From assembly GCA_902788275.1 (NCBI GenBank), contig CADAJV010000009.1, positions 1 through 64,000 on the forward strand: DNA of 64,000 nucleotides, written 5' to 3'. The translations under genes were made by a program, and so were the position numbers. Positions within the stretch are counted from its first letter, which is position 1. Each line of letters opens with the position of its first letter. This DNA comes from an uncultured Bacteroidales bacterium (GTDB lineage: Bacteria > Bacteroidota > Bacteroidia > Bacteroidales > Bacteroidaceae). Below, in pieces: positions 28,244-36,217 of the stretch. The notes beneath the pieces are model-generated. The model did no database searches. It saw only the letters and a list, made by a program, of their open reading frames with translations, and was not told the DNA's origin.

Positions 28244-30142
28244 CTATTGTTCCGCGAAATTGTTGATGGCGTACTGCAGGTATGCGTGAGGAAGTGAAAG
28301 GATTTCTTCCTTGTTTGCTCCCTTCTTGTTGCTTGATATAATTTTCTTGGCATTGAGGTCCTCTACTATGTAGCCTGTGGAGTCGATGAAGGTGATGCCG
28401 CTGCTGAAGGTGTGGATGGCAAGAGGGTAGGTATAGGTGCGGCTGAGGATATCTCGGCTGAAGGTGAAGTCGTTGTGAGTGATGCCGAGTTGGCCGAGGA
28501 GAGTGGCAGCAAGGTCGGTCTGGTTGCAGAGCTTATCGATATGCCGCGGCTGCCTGACTGCTCCTCCTGTCCAAATTATTGGTATGCGGTTGCGCTCAGG
28601 GTTGGCCTCGGTGATGTCGGCAGGATAGGTGATACCATGGTCGGGCAGGATGATGAGCAGCATATTGTCCCATGCGGGACTGGTTTTGAGACGGCTGACA
28701 AACTGACCGATGCAGTGGTCGAGATAGGCCATGGCATTGGCTATCTGGTCTCCCTTGATGCGCTGGTAGGGCACCTGCCAGTCTTCATGGCTGGAGAGGG
28801 TGAGGCAGGCGGTAAAGGAGGGGGGGGTAACTTTCGCACTTTCGCACTTTCGCACTTCTGAACTTATAATACTATATAGGGTGTCGAGGGTGATGTGGTC
28901 TTGCACTCCCCATGAGTGGGTATGGCGTACGGAGAGGGGAAAGGTATCGTAGCCGCGGGCTTGCTGGAAGCCGGTGGAGAGGAGGTAGCTCTTGGTGTTG
29001 GTGAAATTGATGTCGCCGCCGTAGAGAAATCGGGTGCTGTAGCCGTTGGCAGCGAGGCTCCTGGCGATGGAGGGGAGGGTGCGCGATTTCTCGGGCAGTT
29101 TCATGACGGAGATGTCGGGGAAGGCGGGATAGCCGCTGAGTGCGCAGACAAGGCCGCGATCGGTACGGAATGAATTGGCGTAGCAGTGGGAGAAGAACAC
29201 TCCTTCTTCGGCCAGACGGTTAAGGTTGGGGGTGATGTTCTTGTCCAAAAAGACGGAGCCGCAGCCTTCCATTATTATCATTACAATGTCGGGGCGACGG
29301 GTTGTGAGCAGTGTGTCGGGGTCAAGGCTTTCCGTTGAATATTGCAGCTGGGAGAAGAGGCTGTCGCAAGCGGCGGGTGGGTAGAAGCGGTATAGTTTGT
29401 CGAACTTATGTACCTTTAGGGAGGAGCTGATCAACGAGAAGGCAGGGTTGACGGCCGAGTGGTCGAGGAACTGGTCTTGAGAGTAATAGACGTAGCCCAC
29501 ATTCATGGTGGAGCGGCCTACGCCGCCGCGAATCATGAGAAACAATACGCCGCCAATGAAGAGCAAAACAAGGAGAGACAATGCTTTGTGACCTGGACCC
29601 TCTTTGGAAATCTTTGAAAAGACTGTTCGCGCATCGGGCTCTGCATCCCTGCGTCCCAGCGCCTCTGCTGTTCTCCACACTCTCTTCAGCGCAATGAGTA
29701 GCAGGACTGTGAGGGTAGCGATGCAGAGAATTGCGACAAGCACGAACCACACAGACACACTGGCAACGGCTTCTTTGGGACTGTCTATATAATTAAATAT
29801 GGTAGCGTCGAGCTTGAATTGCCAGAATCTGTAGAGTACCGTGTCAGCCACCAGTATTAAGGACAGCAACGGAGCTATGATGCAGCAGTAGATCTTTGTA
29901 GTGAGTCGCGGCCATTTGCCGCTCATCCAGAGGGAAAGAATGCTGACGAGCAACGGGATGCTAGTGAGGTAGGAAGTGGTGGAGAGGTCGAGGGGCAGTC
30001 CGTGCCATAGCACAGCAAAGATATCGGTCACGCCAAAATCGTTGCCTTTGGCATTGTAAAGCATAAACACCACCTTCATCATCAGAAAGGTGGTGAGGAT
30101 AATAATGAAAAACAAACCAAGATATTTGAGGCGCGCTTTCAT
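28244..30142 (-). CDS. LtaS/MdoB-like sulfatase-fold membrane transferase
   Basis: The 632-residue protein has about five N-terminal membrane segments (within 1-215) and then a periplasmic alkaline-phosphatase-superfamily domain. Metal and nucleophile motifs are visible: IVMIIMEGCGS (metal-binding Glu), SFRTDRG (candidate Thr nucleophile), SWGVQDH and LPDHG. Members of this family transfer phosphoglycerol or phosphoethanolamine from lipids to glycans or lipid A. In a Gram-negative Bacteroidales cell, decoration of envelope glycans is the likely role, but the acceptor cannot be told. It is followed upstream by an MsbA-like exporter gene on the same strand (44-bp gap), so both may be in one operon serving the envelope. 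The stop codon is TAG. Confidence 0.85.
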   Translation of the reverse strand: MKARLKYLGLFFIIILTTFLMMKVVFMLYNAKGNDFGVTDIFAVLWHGLPLDLSTTSYLTSIPLLVSILSLWMSGKWPRLTTKIYCCIIAPLLSLILVADTVLYRFWQFKLDATIFNYIDSPKEAVASVSVWFVLVAILCIATLTVLLLIALKRVWRTAEALGRRDAEPDARTVFSKISKEGPGHKALSLLVLLFIGGVLFLMIRGGVGRSTMNVGYVYYSQDQFLDHSAVNPAFSLISSSLKVHKFDKLYRFYPPAACDSLFSQLQYSTESLDPDTLLTTRRPDIVMIIMEGCGSVFLDKNITPNLNRLAEEGVFFSHCYANSFRTDRGLVCALSGYPAFPDISVMKLPEKSRTLPSIARSLAANGYSTRFLYGGDINFTNTKSYLLSTGFQQARGYDTFPLSVRHTHSWGVQDHITLDTLYSIISSEVRKCESAKVTPPSFTACLTLSSHEDWQVPYQRIKGDQIANAMAYLDHCIGQFVSRLKTSPAWDNMLLIILPDHGITYPADITEANPERNRIPIIWTGGAVRQPRHIDKLCNQTDLAATLLGQLGITHNDFTFSRDILSRTYTYPLAIHTFSSGITFIDSTGYIVEDLNAKKIISSNKKGANKEEILSLPHAYLQYAINNFAEQ

Positions 30143-30186
30143 CCGTCAGCTATTCAATTCTTCAATTCTTCAATTTTTCAACCCTC

Positions 30187-32016
30187 TTACAGCTGCTGCA
30201 TGTCGTTGAGTTTCTTATAGTATTTGCCGAGGGCTATGAGCTCATCATGGGTGCCGCTCTCCACGATGTGGCCGTCATGAAGCACATATATGCGGTCGGC
30301 ATTCTTAATGGTGGAGAGGCGGTGGGCTATGGCTATGGTGGTGCGGGTCTTCATCAGTCGCTCCAACGCTTCCTGCACCAGTCGTTCACTCTCGGTGTCG
30401 AGGGCTGAGGTGGCCTCGTCAAGTATCAGGATGGGAGGATTCTTGAGGATGGCACGGGCTATGCTGACGCGCTGTCGCTGACCGCCGCTGAGGCGGCAGC
30501 CGCGATCGCCTACAGAGGTGTCATAGCCGTGTTCCATCTCCATGATGAAGTCGTGGGCATTGGCAATCTTGGCAGCCTCCACCACTTGCTCCATTGTGGC
30601 GTTTTCTACGCCGAAGGCAATGTTATTGAATACGCTGTCATTGAAAAGGATGGCTTCTTGATTGACATTGCCAATAAGCGAGCGTAATGACTGGATGGAG
30701 AGCTGGCGGATATCTTGCCCGTCGATGAGAATCTGACCACCGCTAACGTCGTGATAGCGCGGGATGAGGTCAACGAGGGTGGATTTGCCGGAGCCTGACT
30801 GGCCAACCAAGGCGATGGTCTGCCCCTTGGGCACAATGATATTGATGTCAGTGAGCACCTGTTTGCTTTCATTGTAGCTAAAACTGACGTTGCGCAGCTC
30901 GATGCTTTCCTTTAGTTCCTTGATGGTATGTGGGTTATCTACCTCTTTTATATTGTTCTGGGCGTTGAGAATTTTGTTGATGCGCTCCATGGAGGCCATA
31001 CCTTTCTGAATGCTGTAACCTGCCTTGGAGAGATCCTTGAGGGGTTGGAGTATGGTGTAGAGGATGACCAGATAGTATATAAAGGTGCTGGCATCGATGG
31101 GCGAATTGCCTGAGAAGATAAGGTATCCGCCAAACCATAGGACAACCACAATCATGCAGGTGCCGAGGAACTCGCTGACGGGATGGGCTGCCGACTGGCG
31201 TATGGCCACGCGCATGGAGGCGTTACGAAATTCGTTGTTGACTTTCTCGAAGCGCTTATCCATCTTTCTCTCTGCTATGAAGGCCTTGATGATGCGCAGA
31301 CCGCCAAGGGTTTCCTCTATCTGGCTGATGCCGTCGCTCCACTTGCTTTGGGCAAATAGGGATTTCTGTTTCAGTTTCTTGCCTATGCGGCCGATGCCCA
31401 TGGCCATGAAGGGTACCACAAGCAGGGTGAACAGGGTGAGCTGCCAGCTGATAGCCAGCAGGGTGCCAAGGTAGATGAGGATGAAGATGGGATTTTTGAT
31501 TACCATGTCAAGCGAGGAGGTGATAGAGGCATCAATCTCGTTGACATCGGTGCTGGCGCGAGCCAGGATATCACCCTTGCGTTCCTCGGAGAAGAAGGAA
31601 AGGGGCAGGTGGAGAATTTTTTTGTAGATATCGGCTCTGATGTCGCGTACCACGCCGGTGCGCAGCGGCATAAGGCATGCCGAACCGCCGAAATAGGCGG
31701 CAGTCTTAAACATGGTGAGTACAGCCAGGATGATGCCCAGCAGGAGCAGGGTGGTGGCGGGGCCGTAGGAGTCAATCATTAGTTGCGAGTAGTAGTAGCC
31801 GTTGTTTTTGGCTGTGTCTATGAAATCGCCGGTACCCCACTCGATGAACTGGTAGCGCTCCGTGTTGACCTTAAAAAGGATTTGCAAAATAGGCAGCAAC
31901 ACTGTGAAGGAGAACACATTGAATATCGCTGCCAATATATTGAAAAGCAACGTGCCGCCGATATAGCGTTTATATCGGACGAAGTATTTGCGCATCAGGT
32001 GGAAGAATTCTTTCAT
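30187..32016 (-). CDS. ABC exporter, MsbA-like (fused permease and ATPase)
   Basis: The 609-residue half-transporter has six membrane segments in about 20-330 and a nucleotide-binding domain in about 365-600. Walker A is GQSGSGKSTL, the Q-loop is VNQEAILF, the ABC signature is LSGGQRQR, Walker B is ILILDEATSALD and the switch His is in AIAHRLSTI. A homodimer would flip lipids, probably lipid A core or another large amphiphile, across the inner membrane. The similarity class includes MsbA, but the substrate is inferred. It lies between the RNase H gene (44-bp gap) and the LtaS-like gene, all on the minus strand. Confidence 0.9.
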   Translation of the reverse strand: MKEFFHLMRKYFVRYKRYIGGTLLFNILAAIFNVFSFTVLLPILQILFKVNTERYQFIEWGTGDFIDTAKNNGYYYSQLMIDSYGPATTLLLLGIILAVLTMFKTAAYFGGSACLMPLRTGVVRDIRADIYKKILHLPLSFFSEERKGDILARASTDVNEIDASITSSLDMVIKNPIFILIYLGTLLAISWQLTLFTLLVVPFMAMGIGRIGKKLKQKSLFAQSKWSDGISQIEETLGGLRIIKAFIAERKMDKRFEKVNNEFRNASMRVAIRQSAAHPVSEFLGTCMIVVVLWFGGYLIFSGNSPIDASTFIYYLVILYTILQPLKDLSKAGYSIQKGMASMERINKILNAQNNIKEVDNPHTIKELKESIELRNVSFSYNESKQVLTDINIIVPKGQTIALVGQSGSGKSTLVDLIPRYHDVSGGQILIDGQDIRQLSIQSLRSLIGNVNQEAILFNDSVFNNIAFGVENATMEQVVEAAKIANAHDFIMEMEHGYDTSVGDRGCRLSGGQRQRVSIARAILKNPPILILDEATSALDTESERLVQEALERLMKTRTTIAIAHRLSTIKNADRIYVLHDGHIVESGTHDELIALGKYYKKLNDMQQL

Positions 32017-32060
32017 TTGAGGAGGGAATGCGTAAAGGAGGATAAGGAAGAAGGGATATT

Positions 32061-32720
32061 TTATTTCCGGCCGAAGTCGGCAGGTATTTCACCCCAACGG
32101 TCGGTGTGCCACTTGAGGATTTTAATGTGTGAATAGTCGTTGTTGTGCAGCCACTGCTCGGCGCGGGCAATGAGTTCATGAGCCTTGGCAGTCTTGTCGT
32201 TGAGCGGGAGCTTGGTTTTGCATTTGCGGCCCTTGATCCATAGCAGGGCGTTGCGGCTGTCGCTGTAGATGGGGTAGGAGGTGCCCTGCTGTTTCTGGAG
32301 GGCGAGGGCGTGGACTATGGCGAGAAACTCACCTATATTATTTGTGCCCATGATTGGGCCGAAATGGAAGAGCTGTATGCGGCTATTGACATCTACTCCG
32401 CGATATTCCATCATGCCGGGATTGCCACTGCATGCGGCATCGACGGCTAAGGCGTCCTGTATAATCTCGTTGTTGAGGCTGGAGGTCTGGGGCTTGCGGG
32501 GTGAGGTCCTGGGACGAGTGATTGGTGGTGCACCGCCCTCGAAGGCTTGTTGTGCTTCCTCCATTGTGGGAAAAGCCTTGTAGCGTGCGCCTTGTGCCCC
32601 AATCACCTGATTCTTGCACTCGTCCCACGTGAGGTAAATGCCGGGTTTACGCCCCGACCATACGACGTAGTATTTAGGTTTTTGTTTACTCACCTTATTT
32701 ATAATTGGAGCAGGACTCAT
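32061..32720 (-). CDS. Ribonuclease H with N-terminal viroplasmin-like domain
   Basis: The 219-residue protein has an N-terminal viroplasmin/HBD-type domain (about 15-60, KYYVVWSGRKPGIYLTWDEC), which binds RNA-DNA hybrids. The RNase H1 fold follows from about 85 to 219, with catalytic acidic residues visible in ALAVDAACSGNPG, GEFLAIVHAL and YSDSRNALLW. It removes RNA from hybrids, such as primers and R-loops. The start at 32720 leaves a short N-terminal extension; a later start is possible because the domain begins at about residue 15. Confidence 0.92.
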   Translation of the reverse strand: MSPAPIINKVSKQKPKYYVVWSGRKPGIYLTWDECKNQVIGAQGARYKAFPTMEEAQQAFEGGAPPITRPRTSPRKPQTSSLNNEIIQDALAVDAACSGNPGMMEYRGVDVNSRIQLFHFGPIMGTNNIGEFLAIVHALALQKQQGTSYPIYSDSRNALLWIKGRKCKTKLPLNDKTAKAHELIARAEQWLHNNDYSHIKILKWHTDRWGEIPADFGRK

Positions 32721-32775
32721 ATATTAGCTCTCTTCTTGTATAGCAGCACTTAGATATCGGGCGCAGCAATGCTGC

Positions 32776-34593
32776 TTACATACGCTCAGGCACCTCGATG
32801 CCCAGCAGTCTCATGCCAGTGCAGACGATGCGACTGACTTGCTCGGAGATGACGAGTCGCAGCAGGCGTTTCTCTTCGATGGATTCGCCCAAAATAGTGT
32901 AGTCATGATAGAACTGATTGTACTCTTTGACGAGGTCGTAGCAGTAGTTGGCGATGGTGCTGGGGCTATATTCTGCTGCAGCCTGCTGCACTATAGCGGG
33001 GAAATCGGCCATGTGCTGGATGAGGCTTTGCTCTTTCTCGTTGACGGGCGTGTCATCCTTCACTCCTTCGGCAAAGTTGATGCCGGCCTCAGTGGCCTTG
33101 CGCAGCACCGAGCGGATGCGGGCATAGGTATATTGGATGAATGGCCCAGTGTTGCCGTTGAAGTCAATGCTTTCGGCGGGATTGAACAGCATGTTCTTGC
33201 GTGCGTCAACCTTAAGCAGGAAATATTTGAGTGCACCGAGGCCTACGATGCGGGCAATTTCCTGACGCTCAGCCTCGCTCATGTCGCCAAACTTGCCCAG
33301 CTCTTCGCTGGTCTGGCGGGCAGTGCTAATCATCTCGCTGATAAGGTCGTCGGCATCTACCACGGTGCCTTCGCGGCTCTTCATCTTGCCGTTGGGCAGC
33401 TCAACCATGCCGTAGGAGAAGTGTACCAGGTCTTTGCCCCACTCGAAGCCGAGCTTGTCGAGCAGGATTGACAGTACCTTGAAGTGGTAGTTTTGCTCGT
33501 TGCCCACCACATAAATCATCTTGTCGATAGGATAGTCGTCGAAACGGAGCTTGGCGGTGCCGATGTCCTGGGTCATATAGACAGAGGTGCCGTCGGAGCG
33601 CAACAGCAGTTTCTCGTCCAGTCCCTCGGGACGCAGGTCAGCCCACACCGAGCCGTCGGCGTGGCGGGTGAAGATTCCTTTGGCAAGTCCTTCCTCAACC
33701 TTGGCCTTGCCTACAAGATAGGTGTCGGACTCATAATATATCTTATCGAAGCTTACGCCCAGCGCTTTGTAAGTCTGGTCGAACCCGGCGTAAACCCAGT
33801 CGTTCATCTTCTTCCACAGAGCGCGTACCTCGGGGTCGCCCTGCTCCCATTGCACCAGCATGTTGTGAGCCTCCTGGATGAGCGGGGCTTCTTTCTCTGC
33901 TTTGGACTTGGCGGCCTCATCGTCGAGACCTTCAGCCTTGAATTGTGCTGTCAGATTTTTTACCTCTTCGCGGTAGTGTTTGTCAAAGGCTACATAATAG
34001 TCACCGATGAGGTGATCGCCCTTCTTGCCGCTGCTCTCGGGAGTCTCGCCGTTACCCCACTTAAGCCATGCCAGCATCGACTTGCAGATATGTATGCCGC
34101 GGTCGTTGACGATGTTGGTCTTTACCACGCGGTTGCCGGCAGCCTCCATAATCTGGCTGATGGACCACCCCAGCAGGTTGTTGCGAACATGGCCCAGGTG
34201 TAGGGGTTTGTTGGTGTTAGGGGAGGAGTATTCTATCATTACCAGCGGCGATTGGGGAGTAGGCTTCACGGTGCCGTAGTCATCAGTACGGGCTATATTG
34301 TTGAGGACCGTGGTCCAACTGGAGGTGGCTACGCTGAGGTTGAGGAAGCCCTTGATGACGTTGAACTTCTCCACCGCGGGCTCATTGTCGGCGAGCCACT
34401 GGCCAATCTCTTGTGCGGTGTCCTCGGGCTTCTTGCGGGAGATACGCAGCAGGGGGAACACCACCAGCGTGAGGTGGCCCTCAAACTCTTTCTTTGTCTT
34501 TTGCAGCTGTAACTGCTCGGAGCCCACTTCGGCACCGTATAATTCTTTGACGGCCTTGGCGCAAGCCGATTGTATCACGTTTTGAATGTCCAT
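32776..34593 (-). CDS. argS: Arginyl-tRNA synthetase
   Basis: This 605-residue class I synthetase has an N-terminal additional domain (1-110), the HIGH-type motif in SSPNTNKPLHLGHVRNNLLG (about 130-150), the Rossmann catalytic core, the KMSKS-equivalent MKSREG, and a C-terminal DALR-type anticodon-binding domain ending in RLLGIEVPERM. It charges tRNA-Arg and is essential. It has its own promoter on the minus strand (34673-34703). A tRNA-like gene with predicted anticodon UCG, which would read the Arg codon CGA, lies 1.2 kb upstream; whether ArgS charges it is unknown. Confidence 0.97.
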   Translation of the reverse strand: MDIQNVIQSACAKAVKELYGAEVGSEQLQLQKTKKEFEGHLTLVVFPLLRISRKKPEDTAQEIGQWLADNEPAVEKFNVIKGFLNLSVATSSWTTVLNNIARTDDYGTVKPTPQSPLVMIEYSSPNTNKPLHLGHVRNNLLGWSISQIMEAAGNRVVKTNIVNDRGIHICKSMLAWLKWGNGETPESSGKKGDHLIGDYYVAFDKHYREEVKNLTAQFKAEGLDDEAAKSKAEKEAPLIQEAHNMLVQWEQGDPEVRALWKKMNDWVYAGFDQTYKALGVSFDKIYYESDTYLVGKAKVEEGLAKGIFTRHADGSVWADLRPEGLDEKLLLRSDGTSVYMTQDIGTAKLRFDDYPIDKMIYVVGNEQNYHFKVLSILLDKLGFEWGKDLVHFSYGMVELPNGKMKSREGTVVDADDLISEMISTARQTSEELGKFGDMSEAERQEIARIVGLGALKYFLLKVDARKNMLFNPAESIDFNGNTGPFIQYTYARIRSVLRKATEAGINFAEGVKDDTPVNEKEQSLIQHMADFPAIVQQAAAEYSPSTIANYCYDLVKEYNQFYHDYTILGESIEEKRLLRLVISEQVSRIVCTGMRLLGIEVPERM

Positions 34594-34672
34594 AGTCTAT
34601 CTATGTGTTGTTTGTTGTGTTTGATTGTTCTTGTCGATTGGCTATAATAACCCAAATTAGGTTATTTGGCTG

Positions 34673-34703
34673 CAAAGGTAGTGAAAACCGAGGGTACAAC
34701 AAA
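34673..34703 (-). promoter_or_regulatory. Bacteroidetes-type promoter for argS
   Basis: On the minus strand -33 TTTG (34700-34703) and -7 TACCTTTG (34673-34680) are 19 bp apart, a full consensus match. It is about 80 bp upstream of the argS start. Confidence 0.8.
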
Positions 34704-34799
34704 AAAAACGTGTTTGTTTTTTGTGCCGAGGCGAGGCAGAGGCACACCGGGTATGGATTTCGCAAAACAAAATGATGGGCGCGCGAGGCTTAGGGGAGC

Positions 34800-35801
34800 T
34801 TACTTCTTCTTATCCTCCAGATAGCGGCGCTTCTTAGCGCTCATGGGGCGTGCTTCCTTGGCGGCTTTGGCTGCTGCCTTGGCAGCATTCTCCGCCTTGC
34901 GCTTCTTCTGCTCTGCCTGTATCTGGCGGCGTCTGGCATCACGGGCACGGGCAATCTCTTTCCGCTTTTCTTCCCTCTCCTGGCGTGTTGCTGCTTTCTC
35001 GGCCTCGCGTGCTTCAATCTCCGCTTTGCGCTTGGCCAGTCTCTCCTCTTCGCGAGCCAGGATGCGGGCGTGGTACTCAGGATTGGAGAGCAGCTCCTTC
35101 CTGAACGGTGTGGCGAGCACGTTCAAGGCCATCTTGCTTGCCTTGGTGCGGGCGTAGCGCCAGCTCTTGCTCTCGGCTTCGCACAGCACTGTGCCGTCGC
35201 TGAGCACTGCCTTAGCGCGATGGAGCCCTTCCGCCGTCTGCTCCATCTCCAGCGAGAGGCGGCGCCCGTCTGTTTGCTTGGTGATGGCGTTGGCTTGGGC
35301 CAGCAGGTTGGCATTGCGCTTCTTGTGGCGGAACAGATGCTCGCTCTGTTCGTTGAGGATATACTTGCCTATGAACCAATTGCGGAGTTCTTCATCCAGG
35401 GTGGTGACATAGCCGAAGATGGCGTATACGAAGATATGCTTGTGTGTGCTGATGTCGAACTTGCTGCCAGCCCTGACAAACTGGCGTATCTTCCACTCGT
35501 CGAACATACGCTCCAGCCGCTCATTGCGAAACAGGTTGCCCAGCACGTGCTGCAGACGAGTGCCCTCGCCTGCGAAATAGCGGTAGAGCACCTGCGCCAC
35601 CATCCCCTTGAACACAAACATGCCGGCAAAGACGTAGCGGCCATGACCCTTGGCTTCCTGTTCGTAGAAGGAGTCATGGGTAAGCACCTCGCGCAGGCGG
35701 GTGCTGGAGAAAAGCTTGCGAAGGTCGTCGTACTGAGGATCTTCCCAAGTCCCGAAATTGTCTTTCTGGCGCGGTTGCTGTGTTCTGACTATATCGTCCA
35801 T
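34800..35801 (-). CDS. RNase III-fold protein lacking catalytic residues, with dsRNA-binding domain and basic tail
   Basis: The 333-residue protein aligns with RNase III over about 20-200. LREVLTHDSF matches the ALTHxS motif and GRYVFAG matches ERLEFLGD. GTRLQHVLGNLFRNERLERM matches the following helices, and HIFVYAIFGYV matches the ADxxEAxxGA helix. The ER-E-D and D-E metal-binding residues are replaced in both motifs, so cleavage is not expected. A dsRBD-like segment (about 160-225) ends SKSWRYARTKASKMALNVL. The last 100 residues are a highly charged Lys/Arg/Glu/Ala coiled coil. ATG 35801 was chosen because an earlier in-frame start lies inside the tRNA. The start is 6 nt after the tRNA 3' CCA, so the mRNA probably begins by tRNA processing. 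It may be an RNA-binding or ribosome-associated factor (inference). Confidence 0.7.
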   Translation of the reverse strand: MDDIVRTQQPRQKDNFGTWEDPQYDDLRKLFSSTRLREVLTHDSFYEQEAKGHGRYVFAGMFVFKGMVAQVLYRYFAGEGTRLQHVLGNLFRNERLERMFDEWKIRQFVRAGSKFDISTHKHIFVYAIFGYVTTLDEELRNWFIGKYILNEQSEHLFRHKKRNANLLAQANAITKQTDGRRLSLEMEQTAEGLHRAKAVLSDGTVLCEAESKSWRYARTKASKMALNVLATPFRKELLSNPEYHARILAREEERLAKRKAEIEAREAEKAATRQEREEKRKEIARARDARRRQIQAEQKKRKAENAAKAAAKAAKEARPMSAKKRRYLEDKKK

Positions 35802-35807
35802 CTTTCT

Positions 35808-35900
35808 TGGCACGGGCAGGAGGAATCGAACCCCCACAATCAGGTTGGAAACTGAATTCAGGCCCCGAAAGCCTGTGTGCTACCTTTACACTATGCCCGT
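35808..35900 (-). tRNA. tRNA-like gene with long variable arm, predicted anticodon UCG, isotype uncertain
   Basis: On the minus strand a full cloverleaf folds. The acceptor is ACGGGCA/TGCCCGT with G73 and an encoded CCA (35808-35810). The D-arm is GTGT/GCAC with loop AAAGGTA, the anticodon arm is CAGGC/GCCTG with loop TTTCGGG, and the T-arm is GGGGG/CCTCC with TTCGATT. Between anticodon and T arms are 23 nt with a TCAG/CTGA hairpin, a class II type variable arm. The anticodon would be UCG (codon CGA, Arg), but tRNA-Arg normally has a short variable loop; long arm plus G73 is a serine-like combination. The charging enzyme is therefore unclear. It shares the D-arm stem with the next tRNA-like gene upstream. 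Confidence 0.7.
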
Positions 35901-35940
35901 ATTCTTCAATTTTCAACTCTCCCTCTAAGATAGAGGGAGT

Positions 35941-35970
35941 ACCCCGTAGGGGGGAGGGCGTATGATTTTA
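35941..35970. repeat. Fragment of dispersed palindromic repeat
   Basis: GGAGGGCGTATGAT here is shared with the right arm of the palindrome at 44161-44208. Just before it, CTCCCTCT / AGAGGGAG (35919-35939) can form an 8-bp hairpin between the two tRNA-like genes. Confidence 0.45.
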
Positions 35971-35975
35971 CGTCG

Positions 35976-36068
35976 AGCGGGTGACGGGAATCGAACCCGC
36001 GCCTGCGCACTGGAGGTACGCCGAATCAAGATCTGAAGTCTTGCGTGCTGCCACTACACTACACCCGC
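35976..36068 (-). tRNA. tRNA-like gene with long variable arm and anticodon UCA (reads UGA)
   Basis: On the minus strand the cloverleaf is as follows. The acceptor is GCGGGTG/CACCCGC with U73 and no encoded CCA (an extra A-U pair could make 8 bp). The D-arm is GTGT/GCAC with loop AGTGGCA, and the anticodon arm is CAAGA/TCTTG with loop CTTCAGA. A 26-nt variable region holds a 6-bp hairpin GCGTAC/GTGCGC, and the T-arm is GCGGG/CCCGT with TTCGATT. The anticodon UCA pairs with UGA. It is not a standard tRNA-Sec, which has a 6-bp D-stem and G73. The G1-C72, C2-G71 and U73 set is glycine-like. A -7 box lies 17 bp upstream. A nearby minus-strand gene (37.4-38.1 kb) has six in-frame TGA codons. Confidence 0.72.
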
Positions 36069-36084
36069 TGCAAGAATTCATTAG

Positions 36085-36092
36085 CAAAGGTA
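36085..36092 (-). promoter_or_regulatory. Promoter -7 box for the tRNA/RNase III-like operon
   Basis: TACCTTTG followed by C on the minus strand matches the Bacteroidetes -7 consensus. Transcription from here would start just before the UCA tRNA 5' end (36068) and run through the second tRNA and the RNase III-like gene. The -33 box is poor. Confidence 0.6.
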
Positions 36093-36217
36093 CGAAGAAA
36101 ACAACAAAAATCTTTGGCGTTATGAAATTAATATGTAATTTCGCGGCAGAAATACGCCAAAAAGGTAGCCTATGGATACTTTTGAGCGTTATTTTAACAT
36201 TATTAAATAATAACAGC

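Noticed and set aside
35976..36068. Standard selenocysteine tRNA
   Set aside because: The anticodon is UCA, but the D-stem has only 4 bp with a 7-nt loop and the discriminator is U, not the 6-bp D-stem and G73 of tRNA-Sec. Six UGA codons in a coiled-coil-type protein also do not look like selenocysteine sites.
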